A stretch of 55,564 bases of DNA from Solobacterium sp. (GTDB lineage Bacteria > Bacillota_I > Bacilli_A > Erysipelotrichales > Erysipelotrichaceae), in assembly GCA_017941735.1 (NCBI GenBank), contig JAGAVW010000004.1:1-55564 (forward strand), written 5' to 3'. Every line of letters starts with the position of its first letter. Positions within the stretch are counted from its first letter, which is position 1. This document shows positions 1 to 6,990 of this stretch, piece after piece. The position numbers and the translations under genes were made by a program. Below the pieces are notes generated by a model. The model made no database searches and was not told where the DNA came from. It saw nothing but the letters and a program-made list of their open reading frames with translations.

Positions 1-93
1 AACGTTAAATTTCTTGCCAATTATAACTTTTCCCCATCCTTCCTCTTTCCATAATCTGTAAATTTCTAATTTGTCTTCATAAGTTAATTTCAT
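1..93 (-). CDS. Transposase OrfA N-terminus, IS3-family-like (partial)
   Basis: Only the first 31 codons are inside the window; the frame runs off the left edge without a stop. The protein starts MKLTYEDKLEIYRLWKEEG, the kind of short helix-rich N-terminus seen in helix-turn-helix OrfA proteins of IS3-family elements, which bind the IS ends. The ATG at 93-91 is preceded by GGAGGGG about nine bases upstream. The position just inside the putative IS end supports the assignment. Whether the element is intact and active cannot be judged from here. Confidence 0.65.
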   Translation of the reverse strand, partial: MKLTYEDKLEIYRLWKEEGWGKVIIGKKFNV

Positions 94-140
94 AAGAAAA
101 ACCCCTCCATTAGGTTGTCCTAATTTTGGGGTTCAGTACA
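1..140 (-). mobile_element. Terminal part of an IS3-family-like insertion sequence (cut by window edge)
   Basis: Read on the minus strand, the element begins at 140 with TGTACTGAACCCC, which resembles the TGTACTGACCCC ends I associate with IS150-group IS3 elements. A ribosome site and the start of a transposase reading frame follow. The other end lies outside the window, so neither the paired inverted repeat nor the target duplication can be confirmed. The element ends 28 bases downstream of the ROK kinase stop codon, so no gene visible here is interrupted. Family assignment rests on the end sequence and the transposase N-terminus only. Confidence 0.7.
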
Positions 141-167
141 CTAGAGGAGATTTGTATATTTGTGAAC

Positions 168-1070
168 TCATTTTTGACGACTCAACACTAACATTGCTGC
201 CCCTACGACTCCTGGCTCTGCAAGCTTCGCTTCTACAAATGGCGTATCACGAAGTTGTTCATGGACAAGACCTTGATATTTTTCAATCACTTTAGGTAGG
301 AAAGAATCTTTTGACTGCATCATCCCACCACCTAAGACAAAGATATCAGGCGCAACCGTTGCGGTAATTGTCGCATACATCATCGCTAAATCCATAGTTG
401 CTTCTTCGACTAACTTTTGAATGTCTTCATTTCCTCTTTCTGCAGCGTTGAAAACTTCTCCCGCATGTTTAAAAACCTTTTCACCCATCAATTCATTTGC
501 TTTACGGGTGATATTGGTGCCACTTGCTTCGTTTTCTACAGCCCCTGCTGAAAGCTTATTAATCGCTTTTCGATTGCGATCAATGATGATATTCGCAATT
601 TCTGCCCCAAATCCTTTACGGCCAGAAACAACTTGTTTATTCACAATCAGACCTCCCCCAATGCCAGTGGATAAGGTGGTATAGAACACAATCGGATAAT
701 CCTTACCTGCTCCTACCATTGCTTCGGCAAGCCCTGCGACATCCGCATCATTTTCCAAATAAACAGGAATATGAAATTCTTTTTCGATTTCTTCTGCTAA
801 AGGATAGCCTTCAAATCCTGGTAAGTTGGTAGATAATGTCATTTTGCGCTCTACTTGGTTCACAGGACCTGGTACCCCAATCCCAATTCCTTCACACGTA
901 TCATATCCATCGATTCGATGAATCAAATCCTTCATATTTTCAACGACACGTTCACGGCTTTCTTGCGCATACGAAGGTGATTTAATCTCTTGCAAGATTT
1001 TTCCATTTTCATCCACTTTCGCAACGCGAATATTCGTACCACCTAAATCTACCCCTATCATTACTTTCAT
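168..1070 (-). CDS. ROK family sugar kinase (glucokinase-like)
   Basis: A cytosolic sugar kinase of the ROK family, 300 residues. The N-terminal phosphate loop DLGGTNIR is at residues 8-15, GIGVPGPVN follows near 63-71, the catalytic-base motif LENDADVAG has Asp at about 108, and STGIGGGLIV lies near 135. I start it at the ATG at 1070 rather than the longer frame because TAAGGAGG sits just upstream. The family zinc loop (His, then C-x-C-G-x-x-G-C) is missing: the matching stretch, residues 153-182, has no His and no Cys. The gene follows mntP by 34 bases and may be read through from it. ROK kinases act on glucose, fructose, ManNAc or GlcNAc; the substrate here is not determined. Confidence 0.85.
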   Translation of the reverse strand: MKVMIGVDLGGTNIRVAKVDENGKILQEIKSPSYAQESRERVVENMKDLIHRIDGYDTCEGIGIGVPGPVNQVERKMTLSTNLPGFEGYPLAEEIEKEFHIPVYLENDADVAGLAEAMVGAGKDYPIVFYTTLSTGIGGGLIVNKQVVSGRKGFGAEIANIIIDRNRKAINKLSAGAVENEASGTNITRKANELMGEKVFKHAGEVFNAAERGNEDIQKLVEEATMDLAMMYATITATVAPDIFVLGGGMMQSKDSFLPKVIEKYQGLVHEQLRDTPFVEAKLAEPGVVGAAMLVLSRQK

Positions 1071-1104
1071 GATTACGGCCTCCTTATTTATTATTGTAAC
1101 ACTG

Positions 1105-1671
1105 TTAGAAGAAAACCCCTTCAATGAATATTTCGATTCCAATTAAGATGAGAATAATGCCCCCTAAATAACATGCTTTCTTGCTTAACTTGGTGCCAAA
1201 CTTTTTCCCAATGATTAAGCCAATTACACAAATCATAAAGGTGACAATTCCAATAATCAAACATGCCACTAGTGCATTGGGAAAAGAATATTGCGAAATC
1301 GTAAAACCTACGGATAAGGCATCGATACTTGTAGCAACTCCCTGTAATAAAATGGTGCCTAGTGTAATTGAATTAACACATTTTTCTTCATTTGCATCTT
1401 GGATCATCTTCCAGCCAATCCAAACAAGTAAGATTAGCGCAATCCAAGGAATAAAGACTTGAAGACTTTGAAATGTGGTTACTACATAATGAACACAAGT
1501 CCATCCAATTAAAGGCATTAGAAATTGAAACACAGCAAACACACACGCAATCCCCAAGGCTTTGGTTTTAGGCATATTTGGCTCACTTAATCCATCCGCA
1601 ATCGATACCGAAAAAGCATCCATCGCTAGACCCACTCCTAATAAAACACTATTGAAATAAAACAGATTCAT
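1105..1671 (-). CDS. mntP: Manganese efflux pump MntP
   Basis: A 188-residue integral membrane protein of the MntP family, which exports Mn2+ from the cytosol. About six hydrophobic segments are visible. The first contains the family signature GLAMDAFSVSIADGL (residues 14-28) with its conserved Asp, and the repeat in the second half is VATSIDALSVGFT. The start at 1671 has GGAG seven bases upstream. A Mn2+-sensing yybP-ykoY-type riboswitch and a terminator lie in the leader, which agrees with the function and predicts induction by manganese excess. Confidence 0.92.
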   Translation of the reverse strand: MNLFYFNSVLLGVGLAMDAFSVSIADGLSEPNMPKTKALGIACVFAVFQFLMPLIGWTCVHYVVTTFQSLQVFIPWIALILLVWIGWKMIQDANEEKCVNSITLGTILLQGVATSIDALSVGFTISQYSFPNALVACLIIGIVTFMICVIGLIIGKKFGTKLSKKACYLGGIILILIGIEIFIEGVFF

Positions 1672-1683
1672 CCTTGCACTCCA

Positions 1684-1709
1684 TAAAAAAATCAGGTAAC
1701 TATACCTGA
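1684..1709 (-). terminator. Regulated terminator in the mntP leader
   Basis: A perfect 7-bp stem (1692-1698 with 1703-1709) and a four-base loop are followed on the minus strand by seven T. It lies between the riboswitch and the mntP start, so it would stop transcription before the gene. Its loop-proximal segment at 1700-1705 is complementary to 1730-1735, which would form a competing antiterminator. Confidence 0.85.
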
Positions 1710-1742
1710 AATTTGAAAGCGAATTCCATGTATAGCTAAAAA

Positions 1743-1837
1743 GTTATACATGAGTCTCGCATTTTAAAGTAAACCAGACTATCCCTAGTCAGCATGTTGA
1801 TTTACTACGTTATACGCTTGCTACTCCCTCAAGTAAC
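1743..1837 (-). promoter_or_regulatory. yybP-ykoY manganese riboswitch upstream of mntP
   Basis: On the minus strand the leader has GAGGGAGTAGC, then a long arm closed by GTAAA/TTTAC, then GCGAGACTC. These are the conserved blocks of the yybP-ykoY aptamer (GGGGAGUAG near the 5' side, AGACC near the 3' side). P1 can form between 1828-1837 and 1743-1754 (GUUA..UGAG with CUCA..UAAC). The class binds Mn2+ and usually switches on exporters such as MntP. I assigned it from memory of the consensus and from gene context. Confidence 0.85.
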
Positions 1838-1843
1838 AAGACT

Positions 1844-1873
1844 ATTATTCGATACAACACTTCGGTTAGTCAA
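1844..1873 (-). promoter_or_regulatory. Candidate promoter of the mntP leader
   Basis: Minus-strand TTGACT (1873-1868) and AATAAT (1849-1844) are separated by 18 bases. They lie between the preceding gene's stop codon at 1881 and the aptamer, so transcription would start at about 1837, the first base of P1. Confidence 0.5.
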
Positions 1874-1880
1874 CGCAAAC

Positions 1881-2138
1881 TTAATAGAGAACGTTTTTAT
1901 TCTTTTCTTTGATTTTGCGTGATAAAACCGTAATGTATTTTTCTGACAACAGTTGTGAAACTTTACTGAGGTATTTCAAATAATGAATATACATACGATC
2001 TGGATCCGGGATTTCTTTTAAAATTGGATGATCTTCCGGAATCCCTTTTTCATAGGCTGAAATATAGGATAACAACTTCGCTTTTTCAACCAATAATTCT
2101 TCATAGCTCATACGTTTGATCTTCTGTGAATAGGTCAT
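1881..2138 (-). CDS. Conserved hypothetical protein, 85 aa
   Basis: A small, charged, probably helical protein beginning MTYSQKIKRMSYEELLVEK. I see no signal peptide, membrane segment or cysteine cluster. I recall similar short proteins beside DUF3842 genes in other Bacillota, but I cannot name a function. It starts nine bases after the DUF3842 stop codon and is surely cotranscribed with it. Confidence 0.7.
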   Translation of the reverse strand: MTYSQKIKRMSYEELLVEKAKLLSYISAYEKGIPEDHPILKEIPDPDRMYIHYLKYLSKVSQLLSEKYITVLSRKIKEKNKNVLY

Positions 2139-2147
2139 AGTTTATCC

Positions 2148-2555
2148 TCAATCTTTCAATTTTTTTACTTCTTCAATGGCAAGCTTTACCAGTTGCCCAA
2201 CCGTATACTCTTCTAACCCAACGATAATACTGTCACAGTTCTTAAATGGGATAAGAACGCGCTTACTTTCGCTTCCCCCAATTGCGGCAGCCATTTTGGG
2301 TGTGATTTCGCCAAGCATCGCATCGGCGATGGTGATGCCAAGAGGCCCCACAATCACATCGGCTTTACGACATGCCACAATAATGGAGTTTTCACCTGTT
2401 GCACCTTCATCTGCCCCGGCTTTAAGCATCGCACTCGTCGCGACGCTATTTGTGCCAACGGCCATAATATGCGCATCTTTGATTTCTTCTTTTAGTGCGG
2501 TGATCAATTGTTTTCCAACGCCACCGCCTTGCGCGTCAATAACTAATATATTCAT
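2148..2555 (-). CDS. DUF3842 family protein
   Basis: A 135-residue protein that opens with MNILVIDAQGGGVGKQL, a beta strand plus glycine-rich loop suggestive of a nucleotide-binding or Rossmann-like fold. Later segments (VGTNSVATSAML, GPLGITIADAMLGEITP) are typical of DUF3842. No biochemical role is known to me. The start is preceded by AAAAGGAGAAAAC. It lies between the DUF362 gene upstream and the 85-aa gene downstream in one minus-strand run, but a hairpin separates it from DUF362. Confidence 0.8.
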   Translation of the reverse strand: MNILVIDAQGGGVGKQLITALKEEIKDAHIMAVGTNSVATSAMLKAGADEGATGENSIIVACRKADVIVGPLGITIADAMLGEITPKMAAAIGGSESKRVLIPFKNCDSIIVGLEEYTVGQLVKLAIEEVKKLKD

Positions 2556-2570
2556 AGTTTTCTCCTTTTA

Positions 2571-2598
2571 GGAAGAAAGAGCTTCTTGGGAAGCTCTA
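2571..2598 (-). terminator. Hairpin after the DUF362 gene
   Basis: An 8-bp stem (2578-2585 with 2590-2597) overlaps the DUF362 stop codon and is followed on the minus strand by TTTCTTCC. The T-run is interrupted, so termination may be partial and the DUF3842 pair may still be read from upstream. Confidence 0.5.
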
Positions 2599-3489
2599 TT
2601 TTAATTCTTCTAGTTGATAGTACGTTGTTCCTAAGCCAAGTGTGACCGCATGCTCAATGGTATGCGCACCATGTCTTGTTTCAACACGTTCTAAGAAATG
2701 TTCACGTCCTGGATCATTGGATTTGTAGATTAAATCTAACGCTGCCCGGTCACATGCTACTGGGTCTAGAGATGCCACAATTCCAATATCCTTCATACAA
2801 GGATCTTCTGGATGGGAATCACAATCACAGTCAACAGATAGATTATTGATGACATTGATATAGACAATGCCCTTTCTATCTTCATAGTATTTCATGATTG
2901 CACTACAAGCTTCTGCCATCGATTCTAAGAAGGCATCTTGTTCTGGCAAATGGGACCAAACATAGTCTTGTTCTTGGTTCTCGCCACCTGCTGCATGGAT
3001 ATTTAATTTTCCTGCTGTAGAAGCTAAACCAATAGACATATTCTTAAGTGCGCCTCCAAAGCCACCCATCGCATGGCCTTTGAAGTGACTGAGCATAAGA
3101 ATGCTGTCGTAGTTTGCCATATGGTCACCTACGATATCTTCTTTTAAATGACGACTTCCTTCTTTGGTAGGAATCGCAAATTCGCCTTCTTCATCAAGGA
3201 TGTCACATTTTGCGATGGCATCAAAGCCATGGTCATGAATGCATTGCCAATGGTCTTTTACATCTTGACGTAAACCACCATACGCTGTGCAGTTTTCTAC
3301 AATTGTCCCATTTACTTCCTTTACTAAATCTTTAATGAGTTCTGGTTTTAAATAGTTATGTCCACCTGGTTCTCCAGTGGAAATCTTCACACCAACATTT
3401 CCTTCTAATTTGCAATCTAATGCTTTATAGATTTGAACTAAACTTTCTGGTGTAATCTCTTTTGTGAAATAAACTTTTACGGCTTCCAT
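2596..3489 (-). CDS. DUF362 domain-containing protein
   Basis: A 297-residue DUF362 protein. Typical elements are GVKISTGEPGGHNYLKPEL near residue 33, HFKGHAMGGFGGALKNMSIG near 134, and SHPEDPCMKDIGIVASLDPVACDRAALDL near 220. The C-terminal half has several Cys but no 2[4Fe-4S] ferredoxin pair, unlike some family members that carry one. DUF362 proteins have been linked to iron-sulfur or radical systems but the function is unsettled. The ribosome site AGGAGG lies just upstream of the ATG at 3489. Confidence 0.85.
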   Translation of the reverse strand: MEAVKVYFTKEITPESLVQIYKALDCKLEGNVGVKISTGEPGGHNYLKPELIKDLVKEVNGTIVENCTAYGGLRQDVKDHWQCIHDHGFDAIAKCDILDEEGEFAIPTKEGSRHLKEDIVGDHMANYDSILMLSHFKGHAMGGFGGALKNMSIGLASTAGKLNIHAAGGENQEQDYVWSHLPEQDAFLESMAEACSAIMKYYEDRKGIVYINVINNLSVDCDCDSHPEDPCMKDIGIVASLDPVACDRAALDLIYKSNDPGREHFLERVETRHGAHTIEHAVTLGLGTTYYQLEELK

Positions 3490-3534
3490 AATTACCTCCT
3501 TCTGGAATATGTATATCTTCTGATATTACCGTTA

Positions 3535-4518
3535 TTATAATTGATTTGGATCAGGGATTGCACCTGATATGGTATGAGGTGCATAAACTTCTTCTAAGAA
3601 TTGGACTTCTTCTTTACTGAGTTCGACCTCAACCGAGGCAACCGCATCATCAAAATGTGGTACTTTTGTTGCCCCTACAATTGGGGCTGCAACCCCTTTT
3701 GCATATAACCAAGCAAGTGCAACTTGGGACATACTGATTTGATGGTCTTCGGCTACTTTATGGACACGCTCTAAAATCTGCATGTTATTTTCTTTTGCAG
3801 GATCATACTTACGCTTAATCACTTGATCACTTTGGTTGCGTTTTGTTCCAGTATCCCATTCTAAGTGAGCCAAATGGCCACCTGCTAAGGGGCTATAAGG
3901 AATTAAACTTACCCCATATTGTTTACAAACTGGAATTAATTCCCTTTCATCTTCACGATAGAGTAAGTTGTAATGATTTTGCATGGTGGAAAAGCGTGTT
4001 CCGCCTATTTTTTCTGCTGTGATTTGTAAATTGTGGAATTGGTATCCATACATAGCGGAAGCTCCAAGCGCTCTTACTTTTCCTTCTTGGACAAGTTCGT
4101 GAAGCGTCTGCATGGTTTCTTCCATGGGCGTATCATAATCAAAGCGATGAATTTGATATAAATCGAGATAATCGGTTTGTAAACGTGTTAAAGTTCCTTC
4201 AATCTCTCGACGAATCGCCTCTTTGGATAAATGGCCTTCATTAAAATATACTTTTGAGGCAAGGACGACTTTTTCGCGGGGAATGCCTAAATCTTTAAGT
4301 GCTTTCCCGATGAATTCTTCACTTGTCCCATGGGAATACGTATTTGCGGTGTCAATAAAATTTACGCCTAGGTCATACGCATGCCCAATCATGGCAGTTG
4401 TTTCTTCTTGATTTAAAACCCAAGTGTGAAAATCTTCATAGGCAACCCCAAAGGACATTCCACCTACACAAATTCTTGAAACTTCAATTCCCGTATTTCC
4501 TAATTTTGTATATTTCAT
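3535..4518 (-). CDS. Aldo/keto reductase
   Basis: A 327-residue NADPH-dependent aldo/keto reductase with the family order MKYTKLGNTGIEVSRICVGG, then FIDTANTYSHGTSEEFIGKAL (catalytic Asp and Tyr), then VVLASKVYFN (Lys) and DYLDLYQIHRFD (His). GATKVPHFDDAV in the C-terminal half is the cofactor region. I use the ATG at 4518 because GGAGGTGG is immediately upstream; an in-frame extension to 4581 has no family similarity. The enzyme would reduce a carbonyl substrate in the cytosol; the substrate is unknown. The gene is divergent from the 4603 gene. Confidence 0.9.
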   Translation of the reverse strand: MKYTKLGNTGIEVSRICVGGMSFGVAYEDFHTWVLNQEETTAMIGHAYDLGVNFIDTANTYSHGTSEEFIGKALKDLGIPREKVVLASKVYFNEGHLSKEAIRREIEGTLTRLQTDYLDLYQIHRFDYDTPMEETMQTLHELVQEGKVRALGASAMYGYQFHNLQITAEKIGGTRFSTMQNHYNLLYREDERELIPVCKQYGVSLIPYSPLAGGHLAHLEWDTGTKRNQSDQVIKRKYDPAKENNMQILERVHKVAEDHQISMSQVALAWLYAKGVAAPIVGATKVPHFDDAVASVEVELSKEEVQFLEEVYAPHTISGAIPDPNQL

Positions 4519-4587
4519 GTCCCACCTCCAACTACTTGAATTATAGTAAAATCTTAAGCATTTTACCATGTAGGAAGGCATTATTTA

Positions 4588-4596
4588 TGGCATAAT
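4588..4596 (+). promoter_or_regulatory. Extended -10 element abutting the 4603 start codon
   Basis: TGG followed by CATAAT forms an extended -10 (TGn plus hexamer at 4591-4596). Only six bases separate it from the ATG at 4603, so transcription would begin at or next to the start codon. No Shine-Dalgarno sequence is possible in the space. I see no good -35. Confidence 0.55.
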
Positions 4597-4602
4597 GAAT
4601 AC

Positions 4603-4968
4603 ATGAATGAACAAGAATTTGTCCTTGGTATTTTAGATGATATTTTAAATTATCAATATCATATTTCTACAACTAGTCTCGCCGCGCGGTTAATGCAATT
4701 AAAGGTGGAACATGATTCCTTTATTATGGATAATGCATACCATCGTTGTTTGAGTGCGGTATTAAAATGTGGTGAAGTAATTGAGAATGATTTTGATAAC
4801 CAACTCATCCTTGCCCACATCAATATAAAAGGCATTGTTTCAATGCCTTGTGTCTTATCGTTTCACTTTGATGAAGATCGCGCCTATATTAACGCTTATG
4901 CAAAAGAGTATCCACATACGCCTAATGTTGCGATACGCGCTTTACAAAAATTGAAACAATCCTTATAA
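4603..4968 (+). CDS. Hypothetical protein, 121 aa
   Basis: I do not recognise a family. The protein is soluble-looking, begins MNEQEFVLGILDDILNYQYH and has no signal, transmembrane segment or obvious motif. A -10 box ends six bases before the ATG, so the mRNA is probably leaderless. The gene is divergent from the aldo/keto reductase, and its last codons overlap the 3' end of queT by six bases in convergent orientation. Confidence 0.65.
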   Translation: MNEQEFVLGILDDILNYQYHISTTSLAARLMQLKVEHDSFIMDNAYHRCLSAVLKCGEVIENDFDNQLILAHINIKGIVSMPCVLSFHFDEDRAYINAYAKEYPHTPNVAIRALQKLKQSL

Positions 4969-5502
4969 GGAAGACTCCTCACTTGCACTAAGTTTTGCAT
5001 AATAGGGAGTCTTTTTTAGTGCCTTTAAGAGGAAATGCCCTAAGATAACCGCAATCAATTCCCCAATTGCTACATATGTCCCATTCAATAACGTTCCAAA
5101 GATGAGATTATCTGGCATAAATAAGAATGCGAGCTCTATTCCTACAAAAAAGAAGTTAAAGATAACAGGCATCAGATAAGAATAGATAGGAATGTTATGA
5201 ACCAAACGGTTTCTTAATGCATAGGTTGCATTGGCTGCTAAGAATGTGGCCGTTGTGCCAACTAATAAGTCAATAAGCCCGATAGGATTTGCACCATTCA
5301 TTAAGCCAATAAGATTCGCCAAGAAACAACCTAATGTGACTCCGAATATGGAATAATAATCCAGAATGGGTAAGAGCGTTAAGGCCTCTGCGATACGCAC
5401 TTGAATGGGGCCATACGCCAAACTAGAAAGGCCTGGTATAAAGCACAGACCTGCATAGATAGCCGCAATCATCGCAACCATCATCAATCGATTTACTTTC
5501 AT
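4963..5502 (-). CDS. queT: QueT family queuosine-precursor transporter
   Basis: A 179-residue membrane protein of the QueT family, the predicted substrate-binding S component of an energy-coupling-factor importer for preQ1, preQ0 or queuine. About five hydrophobic helices are visible; LSSLAYGPIQVRIAEALTLLPIL (two pieces, residues 25-47) and the NLIGLMNGANPIGLIDLL region are characteristic. A preQ1-I riboswitch overlaps its ribosome site, which independently supports the substrate. No ECF ATPase or T component is encoded nearby, so it probably uses a shared module elsewhere. Confidence 0.92.
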   Translation of the reverse strand: MKVNRLMMVAMIAAIYAGLCFIPGLSSLAYGPIQVRIAEALTLLPILDYYSIFGVTLGCFLANLIGLMNGANPIGLIDLLVGTTATFLAANATYALRNRLVHNIPIYSYLMPVIFNFFFVGIELAFLFMPDNLIFGTLLNGTYVAIGELIAVILGHFLLKALKKTPYYAKLSASEESSL

Positions 5503-5508
5503 TTTTTT

Positions 5509-5546
5509 CTCCTTATTTTAGTTAACGTCGGGTAGCCGCTACCGAC
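5509..5546 (-). promoter_or_regulatory. preQ1-I riboswitch controlling queT translation
   Basis: On the minus strand a stem GTCGG/CCGAC encloses the loop TAGCGGCTAC and is followed by GTTAACTAAAATAAGGAG, which is the ribosome site of queT. The layout is an H-type pseudoknot with an A-rich tail and is very close to the Thermoanaerobacter tengcongensis preQ1-I aptamer as I remember it (CCCAGUUAACAAAACAAGG at the 3' side). Ligand binding would hide the AGGAG and repress translation. A further small hairpin (GTGC/GCAC) lies upstream at about 5546-5563. Confidence 0.85.
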
Positions 5547-5598
5547 GGTGCTTCAATGCACAGTTACTTATTCTACAACAAATCAATCCAAAAGCAAT

Positions 5599-5625
5599 CA
5601 AAAAAATGGAAGGTTTAACCTTCCA
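5599..5625 (-). terminator. Terminator of the zinc-type ABC operon
   Basis: A 9-bp stem (5607-5615 with 5617-5625) with a tiny loop is followed on the minus strand by seven T. It overlaps the last codons of the lipoprotein gene and ends the fur-to-lipoprotein transcription unit. Confidence 0.85.
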
Positions 5626-6142
5626 CTAGAATTGCATCATCTAAATGTACATTGTAATAATTATCCATCGTATCATACGCAAACTTACCTTGTATGGTAA
5701 TGCGTGAACCTAAAGCAGGATAATCATCAGGATAGGTATAATCCCCTGCTAAGCGAAACTCAATACCTTGAGCGCAACAGGCCGTTGCATCCGGTATCAC
5801 ACAACCAAAGATACGTTGGCGCTGTTCATTTTGACCAATGGAGAATAAACCTGTGATTTTAATGACCTTCCCATCAAACTCTTGAGGTTCCGTCAACATA
5901 CGATACACTTCACTATAAATAACCGTTCCACTCATTAAGGTTAAATCCATATCGACTCCTTCACTAGAAGGAATATCCGCTGTAACTGGTTCTCCAGTAT
6001 GAACGGGTTGTAAGGTGACTTCTGGCGTAGCAGTTACTTCTACAACAGCTGGTTCCTCTACCTCTTCCTCTTCATACACAACATATTGTGTACATCCAGA
6101 TAAAGATGCACACATCGCAATACATAAAATCCACTTTCTCAT
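5615..6142 (-). CDS. Lipoprotein with OB-fold-like C-terminal domain
   Basis: A 175-residue predicted lipoprotein: signal peptide, lipobox LSGC near residue 17, an acidic linker (YEEEEVEEP) and a C-terminal domain with strands EFDGKVIKITGLF, GIEFRL and RITIQGKF. The CVIPDATACCAQGIEF segment resembles the Cys-Cys part of YcgQ/TIGR03943-type proteins as I recall them, which often accompany metal transporters. It is the last gene of the zinc-type ABC operon, starting four bases inside the permease gene. A role in zinc handling is inference. I start at 6142, where GAGGA is suitably spaced. Confidence 0.75.
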   Translation of the reverse strand: MRKWILCIAMCASLSGCTQYVVYEEEEVEEPAVVEVTATPEVTLQPVHTGEPVTADIPSSEGVDMDLTLMSGTVIYSEVYRMLTEPQEFDGKVIKITGLFSIGQNEQRQRIFGCVIPDATACCAQGIEFRLAGDYTYPDDYPALGSRITIQGKFAYDTMDNYYNVHLDDAILVEG

Positions 6143-6990
6143 ACATGAATCCTCAATACAAATGATAAACAATACATGAGTACAAAAACAACCACATCCA
6201 TCACAACAATGGTCGAACCAACGGGTGTTCCTTGTACTAACGCAATCAACATACCTATGGTTGCGGTAGCAATGGCAAAAAGTGCAGAAGCAATGGATAC
6301 TTGTTTAAAACTCTTAAATAACTGCATGCTGGTGATTGCTGGAAAGATAACCAAAGCGGAAATCAAAAGCGAACCAACTAAGTTCATCGCAAGTACAATA
6401 ATCACCGCAATCACAATTGCCACAATCAAATCATAGCGCTCTGTGTTTTCTCCAGTTGCCTTTGCAAAATCTTCATCAAAAGTTAAAGCAAAGATGCGAT
6501 TGTAGTAAAGGATATAAAGAAGAATTCCAAGCGTTGATAAGATGACACAAATCCAAACTTCACTTGAAGTAAGTGTCAAGATGGATGTAGCACCAAATAA
6601 TGTAGAACAAACATCCGCCGAAGTATTAGAAGACGTCCCAAATACATTCATCAATAAATAACCAAAAGCAAGAGACGATACGGAAATCATCGCAATTTTT
6701 GCATCTCCACTGACTTTTGAATTTCTCCCTTTTCTTAATAACAATATCGCTGCAATCACGGTAATAGGTAAAACTAATAGCAACCGACCACTTGTTAAAT
6801 GGAGTACCGCTGCGATTGCCATGGCCCCAAATGCAACATGACTTAAGCCATCCCCAATATACGAGAAGCGCTTTAAAACAAGAACTACCCCTAACAAAGA
6901 AGAACAAAGTGAAATCAAAATCCCGACAATAAACGCATAGCGAATGAAAGGATATTGGAAGTACATACTCAATGTGTCTAAAATACTCAT
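6139..6990 (-). CDS. Metal ABC transporter permease (ZnuB-like)
   Basis: A 283-residue membrane protein of the metal-permease family with about eight to nine hydrophobic helices. The stretch VVLVLKRFSYIGDGLSHVAFGAMA (split here, residues 34-57) matches the family signature where the ATPase docks, and NLVGSLLISALVIFPA matches the conserved C-terminal loop. It would form the channel for Zn2+ (or Mn2+) import. The start ATGA overlaps the ATPase stop, so translation is coupled. Regulator context favours zinc. Confidence 0.9.
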   Translation of the reverse strand: MSILDTLSMYFQYPFIRYAFIVGILISLCSSLLGVVLVLKRFSYIGDGLSHVAFGAMAIAAVLHLTSGRLLLVLPITVIAAILLLRKGRNSKVSGDAKIAMISVSSLAFGYLLMNVFGTSSNTSADVCSTLFGATSILTLTSSEVWICVILSTLGILLYILYYNRIFALTFDEDFAKATGENTERYDLIVAIVIAVIIVLAMNLVGSLLISALVIFPAITSMQLFKSFKQVSIASALFAIATATIGMLIALVQGTPVGSTIVVMDVVVFVLMYCLSFVLRIHV

